Positions 35,310 through 44,105 of a stretch of 64,000 nucleotides of DNA are shown one piece after another (position 1 is the stretch's first letter; every line of letters starts with the position of its first letter). The DNA lies in the NCBI RefSeq assembly GCF_050389775.1, contig NZ_CP177144.1, positions 1,922,001-1,986,000 of the forward strand, read 5' to 3'. This DNA comes from Marinibacterium sp050389775. GTDB taxonomy: Bacteria; Pseudomonadota; Alphaproteobacteria; Rhodobacterales; Rhodobacteraceae. The notes beneath the pieces are model-generated. The model saw only the letters and a program-made list of their open reading frames with translations. It made no database searches and had not been told where the DNA came from. A program made the translations under genes and the position numbers.

Positions 35310-36614
35310 ATGGATGCGCGCACGATCCTTGCCGACCTCCGCCATGGTGTCTCGCCCACGCCGGAGGCCCTGGGCTGGTTCATCCGGGGCCTGACCGACG
35401 GGGCGATCAGCGACGCCCAGACCGGGGCCTTTGCCATGGGCATCTGCACGACCGCCCTGTCGCCCGAGGGTCGCACCGCCCTGACCCTGGCCATGCGCGA
35501 CAGCGGCCATGTCCTGCGCTGGGACCTGGGCGGGCCGGTCGTCGACAAGCATTCGACCGGCGGGGTGGGCGATTGCGTGTCCTTCGTCGTGGCTCCGGCG
35601 CTGGCCGCCTGCGGGGCCTTTGCGCCGCTGCTGTCGGGGCGCGGGCTGGGCCATACCGGCGGCACGCTGGACAAGCTCGAAGCGATCCCCGGCGTGTCGA
35701 CCCAGGTCAGCGAGGACCGGCTGCGGGCGATCATCGACGCCGCCGGCTGCGCCATCGTCGGGGCCACGGCCGACATCGCTCCGGCCGACAAGCGGCTTTA
35801 CGCGGTGCGCGATGTGACCTCGACGGTCGACAGCCTCGATCTGATCACCGCCTCGATCCTGTCCAAGAAACTGGCCGCGGGCACGCAGACGCTGGTACTG
35901 GACGTCAAGACCGGCTCGGGTGCCTTCATGAAATCGCCCGACGCGGCCCGGGCGCTGGCCCGGGCGCTGACGGACACGGCCAATGCCGCGGGCTGCCGGA
36001 CCCGGGCGGTGATTTCCGACATGAGCCAGCCGCTGGCTCCGGCCATCGGCAATGCGCTGGAGATCGAGGAAGCCATGAAGGTGCTGGCCGGCCAGGCCGA
36101 AGGCCCGCTGCTGGAGATCAGCGCCCGGCTGGGCGGCATGGCCCTGGCCGATTCGGGCCTGGCCGCCGATGATGACGAGGGCGCGCAGAAGATCCGGGCG
36201 GCCGTGTCCGGTGGCGCTGCGGCCGAGCATTTCGGGCGCATGATCGTGGCCATGGGCGGGCCGATCGTCTTTGCCGAGAACTGGCAGCGGTTCCTGCCCG
36301 AGGCCAACGTGATCACCGAGGTCTCCGCCGGCCGGGCAGGCTATGTCACGGCCATCGATGGCCAGGCGCTGGGGCTGGCCGCGGTTGCCCTGGGCGGCGG
36401 GCGCAAGGTGGAAAGCGACGTGATCGACCCGGCGGTCGGCCTGTCGCGCATCGTCGGGCTGGGCACGCGGGTCGAGGCCGACAGCGCCCTGGCGCTGGTC
36501 CATGCCGCCCGCGAGGATGCCGCGGCCGAGGCCGTGGCCGCCCTGCGCGCGGCGATCACCATCAGCGACACCCCGGCCGAAGCGCCGGCACTGATCCGCG
36601 AGACCCTGGGCTGA
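35310..36614 (+). CDS. deoA: Thymidine phosphorylase
   Basis: Phosphorolyses thymidine and deoxyuridine to base and deoxyribose 1-phosphate. The 434 residues have the glycosyltransferase family 3 N-terminal helices and KHSTGGVGDCVSFVVAPALAACG, which binds phosphate. SGRGLGHTGGTLDKLEAIPG (a thymidine phosphorylase marker) and VLDVKTGSGAFM follow, with the pyrimidine nucleoside phosphorylase C-terminal domain at the end. It starts three bases after cdd and its stop overlaps the deoB start, so the operon is translationally coupled. Confidence 0.96.
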   Translation: MDARTILADLRHGVSPTPEALGWFIRGLTDGAISDAQTGAFAMGICTTALSPEGRTALTLAMRDSGHVLRWDLGGPVVDKHSTGGVGDCVSFVVAPALAACGAFAPLLSGRGLGHTGGTLDKLEAIPGVSTQVSEDRLRAIIDAAGCAIVGATADIAPADKRLYAVRDVTSTVDSLDLITASILSKKLAAGTQTLVLDVKTGSGAFMKSPDAARALARALTDTANAAGCRTRAVISDMSQPLAPAIGNALEIEEAMKVLAGQAEGPLLEISARLGGMALADSGLAADDDEGAQKIRAAVSGGAAAEHFGRMIVAMGGPIVFAENWQRFLPEANVITEVSAGRAGYVTAIDGQALGLAAVALGGGRKVESDVIDPAVGLSRIVGLGTRVEADSALALVHAAREDAAAEAVAALRAAITISDTPAEAPALIRETLG

Positions 36615-37828
36615 TGGCGCGGGCGTTCCTCGTGGTGATGGATTCGGTGGGCATTGGCGGCGCGCCGGACGCGGGATCCTATTTCAACGGCTCCATTCCC
36701 GACACCGGGGCCAATACCCTGGCCCATATCGCCGAGGCCTGCGATGCCGACCGGGCCGAGACCGGCCGGTCAGGCCCGCTGCACATGCCGGCGCTGGCCG
36801 GGCTGGGCCTGGGCGCGGCGGTGCGGCTGGCCTCGGGCGACCTGGCCCCGGGGCTTGAGGCCGAGCCCCGCGGGCTCTGGGGTGCGGCGACTGAACAATC
36901 GCGCGGCAAGGACACGCCGTCGGGCCATTGGGAGCTGGCCGGCCTGCCGGTGCCCTGGGATTGGCATTACTTCCCCGACGAGGTGCCGGCCTTTCCCGAC
37001 GACCTGACCCGGGCGGTGGCCGAGGCCGCGGGCACCGATGGCGTGCTGGGCAATCGCCATGCCTCGGGCACGATGATCCTGACCTCGCTTGGCGCGTCGC
37101 ACATGAAGACCGGCTGGCCGATCTGCTACACCTCGGCCGACAGCGTCTTTCAGATCGCGGCGCATGAAGAGACCTTTGGCCTCGACCGGCTGCTTGATCT
37201 CTGCGCCACCGTGGCCCCGCGGCTGCATGCGATGAATGTCGGCCGGGTGATCGCGCGGCCGTTTATCGGCACGCCGGAGATCGGCTTTCAGCGCACGACC
37301 AACCGCCGCGATTTCGCCGTGGCCCCGCCGGCGCCGGTGCTGACCGACTGGGTGCAACAGGCCGGGCGGCGGGTTCATGCGGTGGGCAAGATCGGTGACA
37401 TCTTTTCGATGACGGGCATCGACGAGTTGCGCAAGGGCGACGATGCCACGCTGATGGGCCACCTGTCGGACCTGGTCGACACGGCCGAGGACGGCAGCCT
37501 GACCTTTGCCAATTTCGTCGAGTTCGACAGCCTTTACGGCCATCGCCGCGACGTGGCGGGCTATGCCGCCGCGCTGGAACGGTTCGACGCCGGGATTGCC
37601 GCGATCCTGCCCCGCCTGCGCGAGGGCGACATGCTGGTGCTGACCGCCGATCACGGCAACGACCCCAGCTGGACGGGCACCGACCACACCCGCGAACGGG
37701 TGCCGGTGCTGGTTGTCGGGCGCGGGGCGGGCTGTATCGGCCAGGTCGGTTTTGCCGATGTGGCGGCCTCGGTCGCCGATCACCTGGGCGTGCCGTCCCA
37801 GGGGCCGGGGCGGTCCTTCCTGGGCTGA
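36614..37828 (+). CDS. deoB: Phosphopentomutase
   Basis: Converts (deoxy)ribose 1-phosphate to the 5-phosphate, linking nucleoside breakdown to central metabolism. The 404 residues start MARAFLVVMDSVGIGGAPD with metal-binding Asp and the phosphorylated-residue region. GKDTPSGHWELAG (Thr nucleophile region), DSLYGHRRDVAGYAAALE and the C-terminal metal motif LTADHGNDPSWTGTDHTRE follow. ATG 36614 overlaps the deoA TGA by one base. A convergent hairpin follows; deoC, deoD or upp are not present. Confidence 0.96.
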   Translation: MARAFLVVMDSVGIGGAPDAGSYFNGSIPDTGANTLAHIAEACDADRAETGRSGPLHMPALAGLGLGAAVRLASGDLAPGLEAEPRGLWGAATEQSRGKDTPSGHWELAGLPVPWDWHYFPDEVPAFPDDLTRAVAEAAGTDGVLGNRHASGTMILTSLGASHMKTGWPICYTSADSVFQIAAHEETFGLDRLLDLCATVAPRLHAMNVGRVIARPFIGTPEIGFQRTTNRRDFAVAPPAPVLTDWVQQAGRRVHAVGKIGDIFSMTGIDELRKGDDATLMGHLSDLVDTAEDGSLTFANFVEFDSLYGHRRDVAGYAAALERFDAGIAAILPRLREGDMLVLTADHGNDPSWTGTDHTRERVPVLVVGRGAGCIGQVGFADVAASVADHLGVPSQGPGRSFLG

Positions 37829-37832
37829 CGCG

Positions 37833-37855
37833 CCGGGGCCGTGGTGCGGCCCCGG
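37833..37855. terminator. Hairpin between convergent deoB and alcohol dehydrogenase genes
   Basis: CCGGGGCCG (37833-37841) pairs with CGGCCCCGG (37847-37855) around TGGTG. No T-run on the plus side. Confidence 0.6.
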
Positions 37856-37871
37856 GCACTTGGGCGTTGGA

Positions 37872-38912
37872 TCAGAACCGGGTGATGACCGTGGCGCCGA
37901 CCGACTGGAAACGGTCCATGGTCATCAGCGCCTCGGGCGCGTCATCCAGCGCGATCTGCTGGCCGACCAGCCGCTCCGGGGCCAGCTTGCCGGACTGGAC
38001 CATGTCGAGCATCGCGCCATAGCGATGGGCCTGCATGCCGTGGCTGCCCAGGATCTCAAGCTCGTGGGCGATCACCCGGTCCATCGGCACCGGCGGCGTG
38101 GCCTGGTCGGCAAGCATCAGCCCGACCTGCACATGCTTGCCCCGCCGGCGCAGGCTCAGGACGGAATTCACGCAAGTGACCGGATGCCCCAGCGCATCGA
38201 GCGAGACATGCGCTCCGCCCCGGGTGATCTCGCGCACGGCCTCGGGCACATCGGCCACTGTGCTGCCGTCGACAACGGCCAGCGCGCCCAGCTCTCGGGC
38301 CAGGGCCAGCTTGGCCGGATCGATATCGATGGCCACGACTTGCGCGCCCAGGGCATTGGCGATCATCACGGCCGACAGGCCCACCCCGCCGCAGCCATGC
38401 ACGGCCACCCATTGTCCGGCCCCGGCCCGGCCCTGGTCGACCACGGCGCGGAACGACGTGGCAAAGCGGCATCCCAGGCTGGCGGCGGTGGCGAAATCCA
38501 TGTCGTCGGCCAGGCCCACGAGGTTCATGTCGGCATGGTGGATCGAGACATATTCCGCAAACGAGCCCCAATGGGTAAAGCCCGGCTGGAACTGGTCCTG
38601 GCAGACCTGCTGATGGCCGGCATGGCATTCCGGGCAGGCACCGCAGCCACCGACGAAGGGCACGGTCACGCGGTCGCCGACCGACCAGCGGGTCACGTCG
38701 CGGCCCACGGCCCGGATCGTGCCGGCCAGTTCATGGCCGGGCACATGGGGCAGGGTGATGTCGGTGTCATGGCCCATCCAGCCGTGCCAGTCGCTGCGGC
38801 AGACCCCGGTGGCCCCGACCTGCAAGACCACACCATGAGGTTCGGGCGTCGGGTCGGGCAGGGTGGCGATGCGCGGGGGCTGCTGGAATGTCTCGAACAT
38901 GACGGCCTTCAT
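37872..38912 (-). CDS. Zinc-dependent alcohol dehydrogenase family protein
   Basis: Medium-chain dehydrogenase/reductase of 346 residues, NAD(P)-dependent. It has the catalytic zinc site GVCRSDWHGWMG and GHELAGTIRAVG, the structural zinc cysteines GGCGACPECHAGHQQVC, and the Rossmann motif GCGGVGLSAVMIANALGA followed by an acidic AIDIDPAKL that favours NAD. AGGAG precedes ATG 38912. It lies downstream of the aldolase and dioxygenase genes on the same strand but has a good promoter of its own, so it may act in the same pathway as an aldehyde/alcohol-handling step. Confidence 0.9.
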   Translation of the reverse strand: MKAVMFETFQQPPRIATLPDPTPEPHGVVLQVGATGVCRSDWHGWMGHDTDITLPHVPGHELAGTIRAVGRDVTRWSVGDRVTVPFVGGCGACPECHAGHQQVCQDQFQPGFTHWGSFAEYVSIHHADMNLVGLADDMDFATAASLGCRFATSFRAVVDQGRAGAGQWVAVHGCGGVGLSAVMIANALGAQVVAIDIDPAKLALARELGALAVVDGSTVADVPEAVREITRGGAHVSLDALGHPVTCVNSVLSLRRRGKHVQVGLMLADQATPPVPMDRVIAHELEILGSHGMQAHRYGAMLDMVQSGKLAPERLVGQQIALDDAPEALMTMDRFQSVGATVITRF

Positions 38913-38964
38913 CGGCGCATCTCCTGTGCTTTGGGGACGCGGCCGGGCACCCGGCCGGACCCTT

Positions 38965-38992
38965 GGCATATCCGGCCGGGAATACATGTCAA
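38965..38992 (-). promoter_or_regulatory. Predicted sigma70 promoter of the alcohol dehydrogenase gene
   Basis: On the minus strand TTGACA (38992-38987) is followed after 16 bases by TATGCC (38970-38965). It lies between the aldolase hairpin and the start codon at 38912. Confidence 0.55.
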
Positions 38993-39011
38993 GCGCGGGA
39001 CATGATGCGCG

Positions 39012-39030
39012 CCGGCCCCGTGGGGGCCGG
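39012..39030 (-). terminator. Hairpin downstream of the class II aldolase gene
   Basis: CCGGCCCC (39012-39019) pairs with GGGGCCGG (39023-39030). It lies 15 bases after the aldolase stop and before the promoter of the next gene; no T-run. Confidence 0.5.
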
Positions 39031-39044
39031 GTGCCGCAGCTCTG

Positions 39045-39806
39045 TCAGGCCAGCGGCGGCAGCTGGCGGCGGAGATAGGCGAAATGGCGGTCGGCCATGC
39101 CGCTGTAGGCCTGCCAGCCCTCGGCCGTGTGCCGGGCCACGGCGTCCGACAGCACGGCCAGCGGCTCTCCCGTCGAGCGGGCCAGGATCAGCGTCTGCGC
39201 GGCCTTTTCAAAGAAATAGAGGTCTTCGAAGGCCGCGGCCACGCTTTCGCCCAGGATGGTCACGCCGTGGTTGCCCATGACCAGCACCGATTTGTCCCCC
39301 AGCGCATCGGCCAGCCGTTCGCCTTCCTCGGCGGCATCGGCAATGCCGCCGAAGGACAGGTCATAGGCCGTGCGCCCGTGAAACCGCGCGGTGTTGTTGT
39401 CGATGGGCACCAGCGTCGGGTCCTTCAGGCAGGCCAGGGCGGTGGCATAGGGCGAATGGGCATGCAGCACGACGCGCGCATCAGGCCGGCGGCGGTGCAG
39501 CGTGCCGTGGACGCACCAGGCCGAAGCATCGGGCGGCTCCGGCCCGTCCAGCACCGTGGCATCCCGGCAATTGAGCAGCAGCAGGTCCTCGGGGGTGATC
39601 GTGTCGAAATGCTGCCAGCGCGGGTTCAGCAGGAACCGCTGGCCATCGTCCGAGACCGCCGCGCTGAAATGGTTGCCGACGCTTTCGCTCCAGCCGAGCG
39701 CATGGCAGATGCGAAAGGCATCGGCCAGCTCGGCGCGCAGCCGGGCTTCGCGATCGGCCGGGTCGGCCGGGTCCATCGCGGCGATCGGGGGCAGGGGCGC
39801 GTTCAT
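39045..39806 (-). CDS. Class II aldolase/adducin family protein
   Basis: A 253-residue member of the AraD/FucA fold, zinc-dependent enzymes that cleave or form C-C bonds of hydroxy compounds or act on sugar phosphates. The pattern GWSESVGNHFSAAVSDDGQRFLLNP replaces the phosphate loop. The zinc histidines are in VLHAHSPYATAL and a further His in LVMGNHGVTILG. The start overlaps the dioxygenase stop by four bases (39803-39806), so the two are coupled. The substrate is unknown; context suggests a hydroxylated product of the dioxygenase. Confidence 0.85.
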   Translation of the reverse strand: MNAPLPPIAAMDPADPADREARLRAELADAFRICHALGWSESVGNHFSAAVSDDGQRFLLNPRWQHFDTITPEDLLLLNCRDATVLDGPEPPDASAWCVHGTLHRRRPDARVVLHAHSPYATALACLKDPTLVPIDNNTARFHGRTAYDLSFGGIADAAEEGERLADALGDKSVLVMGNHGVTILGESVAAAFEDLYFFEKAAQTLILARSTGEPLAVLSDAVARHTAEGWQAYSGMADRHFAYLRRQLPPLA

Positions 39807-40963
39807 GCCTTGAACCGCCCTTCGCTGACCAGCGCGCGATAGGTCGACCGCATCTCGGCCCGGTCGACGTAACAGCCCCGCAGGTAACGGTCGCCGCTCG
39901 ACGCGGTATAGGCCGCCCGGCCATGCACGATGCGGTGGTTGTCAAAGACCATGCATTCGCCGCCCTTCATCATGAAGCGCATCATGAACCGGTCGTCCTG
40001 CAACATCCGGCCAAAGCGGCAGAAGGCGGGGTAATAGGCATCCAGCAGCTTCTGGTCGAGGTCGAAGATATCGGCCATGTGCTGGCTGATCGTCAGGCCC
40101 GAGACCTCGCCATGGGCGTCCAGTTCGATCACGTGCTGGCGCGACCGGGCGTCATAGCTGTCGTGTTCGCAGAAGAACGGGATCGGCACCTCGCTCAGCA
40201 GGCGAAACCCCTCGGGATCGGCGGCGCGGAAGGCATTGGCCACGGCCACCCCGTCGGCATACAGGCTTTCGCCCCCGGCCACGGTGTTGACCCGGCAATG
40301 CAGGAACTGGATGCCGGGGGCGTGTTCTTCGGCCGGGGTGTCGGTATGCAGTTCGAGCGCGCCGGCGGTATAGGCCGTGTTGGTCGGATTGATCTTGGTG
40401 CGCACGTCGAAATAGGTGCCGAAGAAGGTCGGCCGGACAAAGCCCATCAGCTCGGCCGTTTCGGTCAGCCCGGCATCGCTGTCGGGCATGTCGGTGACGA
40501 TGGTGAACCCGTGCACCAGCATGGCCTCGATCCAGGCCGCGCGCAGGCCGTCATCGGCCACCAGGTCGGGCTGCGAGAAGCGCGGGACGGACATGTAGTG
40601 ATCGCTGAACCAGGCCCGGCGGGGCAGGTCGGCCGGATCGGGCCGCGACCGGCCCCCGGCATAGGTGTCCAGCCAGGCCAGGGGCATGCGGGTGACATGG
40701 GCCTCGTCCTGCCAGGCGATGACCAGGGTATCGTCTTCGATGTCGGCCGAACGGGCGCGCGGGGCGGTGTCGAGATGAAAGATGTCAAAGCTGCGTTCGC
40801 GGGTGACCGGGCTGAACGAGCTGGGGCAATTGTCGCGCAGCCAGTAATAGTTGAAGTAATGCGCCCGGCCGTCGGCCAGGGTGATGTCGAGCCCCGTCTC
40901 GCCGAGCGCCAGGACGGCGGGGGCAGCGGGCGGGGCGGTCATCGGAGAGCTGAGATCGTTCAT
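39803..40963 (-). CDS. TauD/TfdA-type dioxygenase similar to gamma-butyrobetaine hydroxylase
   Basis: Fe(II)/2-oxoglutarate-dependent oxygenase of 386 residues. The N-terminal part (about 15-100) has the zinc-binding-type DUF971 architecture seen in gamma-butyrobetaine and trimethyllysine hydroxylases (FNYYWLRDNCPSSF). The catalytic domain carries the iron ligands HTD in LELHTDTPAEE and the distal His in HRIVHGRAAY, plus the 2-oxoglutarate-binding Arg nearby (YLRGCYVDR). Typical hydroxylation is next to a quaternary amine, but the coupled aldolase is not part of carnitine synthesis, so the substrate is open. A LysR gene is divergent, 120 bases away. Confidence 0.85.
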   Translation of the reverse strand: MNDLSSPMTAPPAAPAVLALGETGLDITLADGRAHYFNYYWLRDNCPSSFSPVTRERSFDIFHLDTAPRARSADIEDDTLVIAWQDEAHVTRMPLAWLDTYAGGRSRPDPADLPRRAWFSDHYMSVPRFSQPDLVADDGLRAAWIEAMLVHGFTIVTDMPDSDAGLTETAELMGFVRPTFFGTYFDVRTKINPTNTAYTAGALELHTDTPAEEHAPGIQFLHCRVNTVAGGESLYADGVAVANAFRAADPEGFRLLSEVPIPFFCEHDSYDARSRQHVIELDAHGEVSGLTISQHMADIFDLDQKLLDAYYPAFCRFGRMLQDDRFMMRFMMKGGECMVFDNHRIVHGRAAYTASSGDRYLRGCYVDRAEMRSTYRALVSEGRFKA

Positions 40964-41083
40964 GGCAGGGCTTCCGCTTGGCTGGAGGGGTTATGGATGG
41001 CCCTCAGCATCCCACGGCGGGGCCTTTCCAGACAGATCGTTTCGTGTGATCCTTGCATAACCATCTGCTTAAGTTGTCATGCC
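40964..41083. promoter_or_regulatory. Divergent control region of the dioxygenase operon and LysR gene
   Basis: The 120 bases between the two start codons should hold both promoters and the LysR binding site. CTTGCATAACCATCTGCTTAAG (split as CTT-N16-AAG, 41053-41074) is a candidate interrupted dyad of LysR type, near GTTGTCAT. Assignment is tentative. Confidence 0.4.
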
Positions 41084-41974
41084 ATGGATCACCTGCCGCC
41101 CCTGCGCCTGCTCGTCACCTTCGAAGCTGTCTCGCGCCATGGATCGATGCGCGATGCCGCCGCCCGGCTGAACGTGACCCAGCCGGCGGTCAGCCAGGCC
41201 CTGCGCCTGCTCGAAGACCACGTCGGCACGGCTCTGCTCGACCGGTCGGTGCGCCCGGCCCGGCTGACCGAGGCCGGCGAGCTGCTGTCGCGGGCGGTGC
41301 GCGAGGGGCTGGGGCGGATCGCGGCCACGCTGGAGGACATCCGCGCCCTGCATGCCGAGGGTGAACGCCAGGTCACGGTGTCCTGCACGCTGGGCATGGC
41401 GACCTACTGGCTGATGCCCCGCCTGCCGGCCTTCTATGCCGACAATCCCCAGATCACCGTCAACGTGCAGGCCCCCGCGACCGATCTGCCGGTGCTGACA
41501 CCGGGCATCGACGTGGCCCTGCGCTATGGCATGGGCGGCTGGCGCGAAGGGCGTACCGAGAAGCTGTTCGACGAAAAGATCTGCCCGGTGGGCGCCCCGG
41601 CGCTGGTCGACCGGCTGCTGGCCGAGGGCCGGGGGCTGGACAGTGTGCCGCTGATCCACGTGCGCAGCCCGGCCAACCAGCATTGGGCCGGCTGGCCGGA
41701 CTATTTCCAGGCCCGCGGCCTGGCGCGGGGGCGGGCCGGGGGGCAGCATTTCGACAATTACGTGCAGGCCGCGCAGGCGGTCTATGACGGGCGGGGGCTG
41801 ATGCTGGGCTGGCGGTCGATCACCGGCCGGGCGGTGCAGGCGGGCACCCTGCGCCACTGGCCCGGGGGCACGGTCGACCTGGGCACGTCGTATTTCCTGA
41901 CGACCAATGCCATGCCATCGCAGGACACGGGCGTATTCGTCGACTGGGTCCGGGCGCAGGTCGCAGCCGAGTGA
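41084..41974 (+). CDS. LysR family regulator, divergent to the dioxygenase operon
   Basis: A 296-residue LysR-type regulator of the GcvA-like group. The HTH is FEAVSRHGSMRDAAARLNVTQPAVSQALRLLEDHVG, and the effector domain runs from about residue 90 (VSCTLGMATYWLMPRLPAFY onward, with LTPGIDVALRYG and FDEKICPVGAP). ATG 41084 gives MDHLPPLRLLVTFEAV. The position next to the dioxygenase-aldolase genes suggests it controls them in response to their substrate. The tRNA-Gln gene lies 19 bases downstream on the other strand. Confidence 0.88.
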   Translation: MDHLPPLRLLVTFEAVSRHGSMRDAAARLNVTQPAVSQALRLLEDHVGTALLDRSVRPARLTEAGELLSRAVREGLGRIAATLEDIRALHAEGERQVTVSCTLGMATYWLMPRLPAFYADNPQITVNVQAPATDLPVLTPGIDVALRYGMGGWREGRTEKLFDEKICPVGAPALVDRLLAEGRGLDSVPLIHVRSPANQHWAGWPDYFQARGLARGRAGGQHFDNYVQAAQAVYDGRGLMLGWRSITGRAVQAGTLRHWPGGTVDLGTSYFLTTNAMPSQDTGVFVDWVRAQVAAE

Positions 41975-41993
41975 TGGATCTGTCTGAGAGAAG

Positions 41994-42068
41994 TGGCTGG
42001 GGTGGTAGGATTCGAACCTACGGTACACGGTACCAAAAACCGCTGCCTTACCGCTTGGCTACACCCCA
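41994..42068 (-). tRNA. tRNA-Gln (TTG anticodon)
   Basis: A full cloverleaf on the minus strand: acceptor TGGGGTG pairs with CACCCCA, discriminator G and encoded CCA. The D arm is AGCC-AAGCGGTAAG-GCA-like. The anticodon stem GCGGT/ACCGT encloses TTTTGGT with anticodon TTG, and the T arm GTAGG-TTCGAATC-CCTAC is normal. Anticodon TTG reads CAA/CAG, glutamine. Confidence 0.95.
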
Positions 42069-42288
42069 ACGTGGTGGAGCGCTGATTACTTTGACTGATC
42101 GGGCAGCGCAAGGGCCATGGAGAGATTTTTTGCCATTTCCCATGCGGCACCTTCGAAACCGCGCCTGCGCCGTGGCCGGCCGTGATGCCGCCGGGCCGTC
42201 TGGCCGGGGGAGGGGCGGGAAAGGCATGGGAAAAGCAGGATGGATCTCCCCGGGGAGCGACGCCGTTAGGATGCCGGGGAGGGGCGGA
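42069..42288. other. Intergenic region upstream of tRNA-Gln
   Basis: The 220 bases between the SH3 gene end and the tRNA should hold the tRNA promoter, but no clear boxes were found. No gene is visible. Confidence 0.4.
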
Positions 42289-42813
42289 TCAGTCGCGCAG
42301 CTCGTCGGGGCTGACACCCCACAGGGCGGTCTTCTGGACCCAGCCCTTGTAGCCGCCCGCCGAAATCCGGCACCAGTCGGGTTCGCAATCGCCCAGCTTG
42401 GCCACGACGCCGGTCTCGAACATGGCCGTCACCGGCGCGGTCGGGTCGGGCCGGGTGTGGCCTTCGACCATGTCCTGCTGGATCAGCACGGTGCGCACGC
42501 CCGAGATCAGCGCGTAATGCACCCAGCCGCCGGCGCCGTCGCGGTCCTGGACCCGGCGCCAATGGCCATGTTCCGCCGTGATCATCAGCGGCATGCCCCG
42601 GCGCTTGAACACCCAGTCGATGCGATGCGCCCGCGACGGGCCGCGGCGCACGTTGCCCTCGGCGGCCTTCATCGAGACGTAGCGTGGAAGCGGAAGGTTG
42701 GTGACCGGCCCACGGCGGGTATCCGCCGGCTGGGAGGCCACGGCGGTCGCGGCCAGAAGGGCCGTTGCGACCATGGAAAAGACAAGAGCCCTGCCCGATG
42801 CCCTGAGTACCAC
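42289..42813 (-). CDS. Exported SH3 domain-containing protein
   Basis: A secreted protein with bacterial SH3-like folds. With the GTG start at 42813 it has 174 residues and a signal peptide (VLRASGRALVFSMVATALLAATAVASQ); an ATG at 42774 would start inside the hydrophobic core and give a weak signal. The mature part contains YVSMKAAEGNVRRGPSRAHRIDWVFKR and RVQDRDGAGGWVHYALISGVRT, typical SH3_4 (DUF1058) patterns. A second repeat VVAKLGDCEPDWCRISAGGYKGWVQKTALWGV closes the protein. Such proteins bind or sense the cell envelope. It is divergent from the dehydrogenase gene. Confidence 0.8.
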   Translation of the reverse strand: MVLRASGRALVFSMVATALLAATAVASQPADTRRGPVTNLPLPRYVSMKAAEGNVRRGPSRAHRIDWVFKRRGMPLMITAEHGHWRRVQDRDGAGGWVHYALISGVRTVLIQQDMVEGHTRPDPTAPVTAMFETGVVAKLGDCEPDWCRISAGGYKGWVQKTALWGVSPDELRD

Positions 42814-42956
42814 CTTGGTGTGTCCGTTTGCCTGTTTTTTCTGCCCGGTCGTCACCCTATAAGGGTTCCGAATGGTCACGCGGGGTCTTGCGCCCCGTTG
42901 GCCATGGTTCACCATGCCACGGCAAGGGCACGGATGGAAAGCAAGCGGAGGCAGGT

Positions 42957-43943
42957 ATGGCAAGAGATCGGCTGAGTGTTGTCGTGACGCGACGGTTGCC
43001 GGAGGCGGTCGAGAAACGGATGAGCGAGCTCTTCGACGTCGAGCTGCGCGAGGATGACACGCCCATGGACCGGACCGAACTGGTCGCCGCGGTGCAACGG
43101 GCGGATGTTTTGGTGCCGACGATCACCGACCAGATCGATGCGGCCCTGATCGGCCAGGCCGGCGAACAGCTGAAGCTGATCGCCAATTACGGGGCCGGGG
43201 TGAACAACATCGACGTGGCCACGGCGCGCCAGCGGGGCATCCTGGTGTCCAACACGCCTGATGTGCTGACAGAGGACACGGCCGACATGACCATGGCCCT
43301 GATCCTGTCCGTGACCCGGCGGATCCCGGAAGGGTTGGCGGTGATGCAAAAGGGCGAATGGCCGGGCTGGGCGCCGACGGCCTACCTGGGCGGGCGAATC
43401 GCCGGGCGGCGGCTGGGCATCCTGGGCATGGGCCGCATCGGCCAGGCCGTGGCCCGGCGGGCCCAGGCATTTGGCATGCAGGTGCATTACCACGACCGCG
43501 GCCGGCTGCGCCCGGAAACCGAGGCCGAGCTGAACGTGACCTGGTGGGAAAGCCTGGACCGGATGGTGGCGCGGATGGACATCCTGACGATCCACACCCC
43601 GGCCACGCCCTCGACCTTTCACCTGATGAATGCGCGCCGGCTCAAGCTGATGAAGCCCGATTCCGTGCTGGTGAACACCTCGCGCGGCGAGGTCGTCGAC
43701 GAAAACGCCCTGACACGGATGCTGCGGGCCGGCGAGATCGCCGGGGCGGGGCTGGATGTCTACGAGTTCGGCACCGACATCAACCCGCGCCTGCGCGAGC
43801 TGCCCAACGTGGTGCTGCTGCCGCACATGGGCTCGGCAACGGTCGAAGGCCGGATCGAGATGGGCGAGAAGGTGATCATCAACATCAAGACCTTCGAAGA
43901 TGGCCACCGGCCGCCCGACCAGGTCGTGCCGTCGATGCTGTAG
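42957..43943 (+). CDS. 2-hydroxyacid dehydrogenase (glyoxylate/hydroxypyruvate reductase type)
   Basis: NAD(P)-dependent D-2-hydroxyacid dehydrogenase, 328 residues. The sequence has NYGAGVNNIDVATARQRGI, the Rossmann motif LGILGMGRIGQAVARRAQAFG with a basic HDRGRLRPE at strand 2 end (favouring NADP), and NTSRGEVVDENAL with the catalytic Arg. GLDVYEFGTDI carries the Glu region and LLPHMGSAT the catalytic His. The group includes glyoxylate reductases of the serine/one-carbon pathways; the exact substrate is unproven. GGAGGCAGGT precedes ATG 42957. Confidence 0.88.
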   Translation: MARDRLSVVVTRRLPEAVEKRMSELFDVELREDDTPMDRTELVAAVQRADVLVPTITDQIDAALIGQAGEQLKLIANYGAGVNNIDVATARQRGILVSNTPDVLTEDTADMTMALILSVTRRIPEGLAVMQKGEWPGWAPTAYLGGRIAGRRLGILGMGRIGQAVARRAQAFGMQVHYHDRGRLRPETEAELNVTWWESLDRMVARMDILTIHTPATPSTFHLMNARRLKLMKPDSVLVNTSRGEVVDENALTRMLRAGEIAGAGLDVYEFGTDINPRLRELPNVVLLPHMGSATVEGRIEMGEKVIINIKTFEDGHRPPDQVVPSML

Positions 43944-43945
43944 AC

Positions 43946-43988
43946 GTTTCCTGCGCAGGAAACGGACCGGAATTTTCGAAAATTCCGG
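43946..43988 (+). terminator. Two perfect palindromes after the hydroxyacid dehydrogenase gene
   Basis: GTTTCCTGCGCAGGAAAC (43946-43963) begins two bases after the stop, and CCGGAATTTTCGAAAATTCCGG (written as two halves 43967-43977 and 43978-43988) follows. The second is identical to 16542-16563. Confidence 0.75.
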
Positions 43989-44105
43989 GCGCCCGGTGGT
44001 GATCGCCGGGGGAAACCCTGCCGATTGGTCCCATGGACGCAGCCCGGGTTTTGCATCGCGCCCGGGCTCGGGTAGCGTGGCGACCAGGAGAGGGAGACCC
44101 ACACC

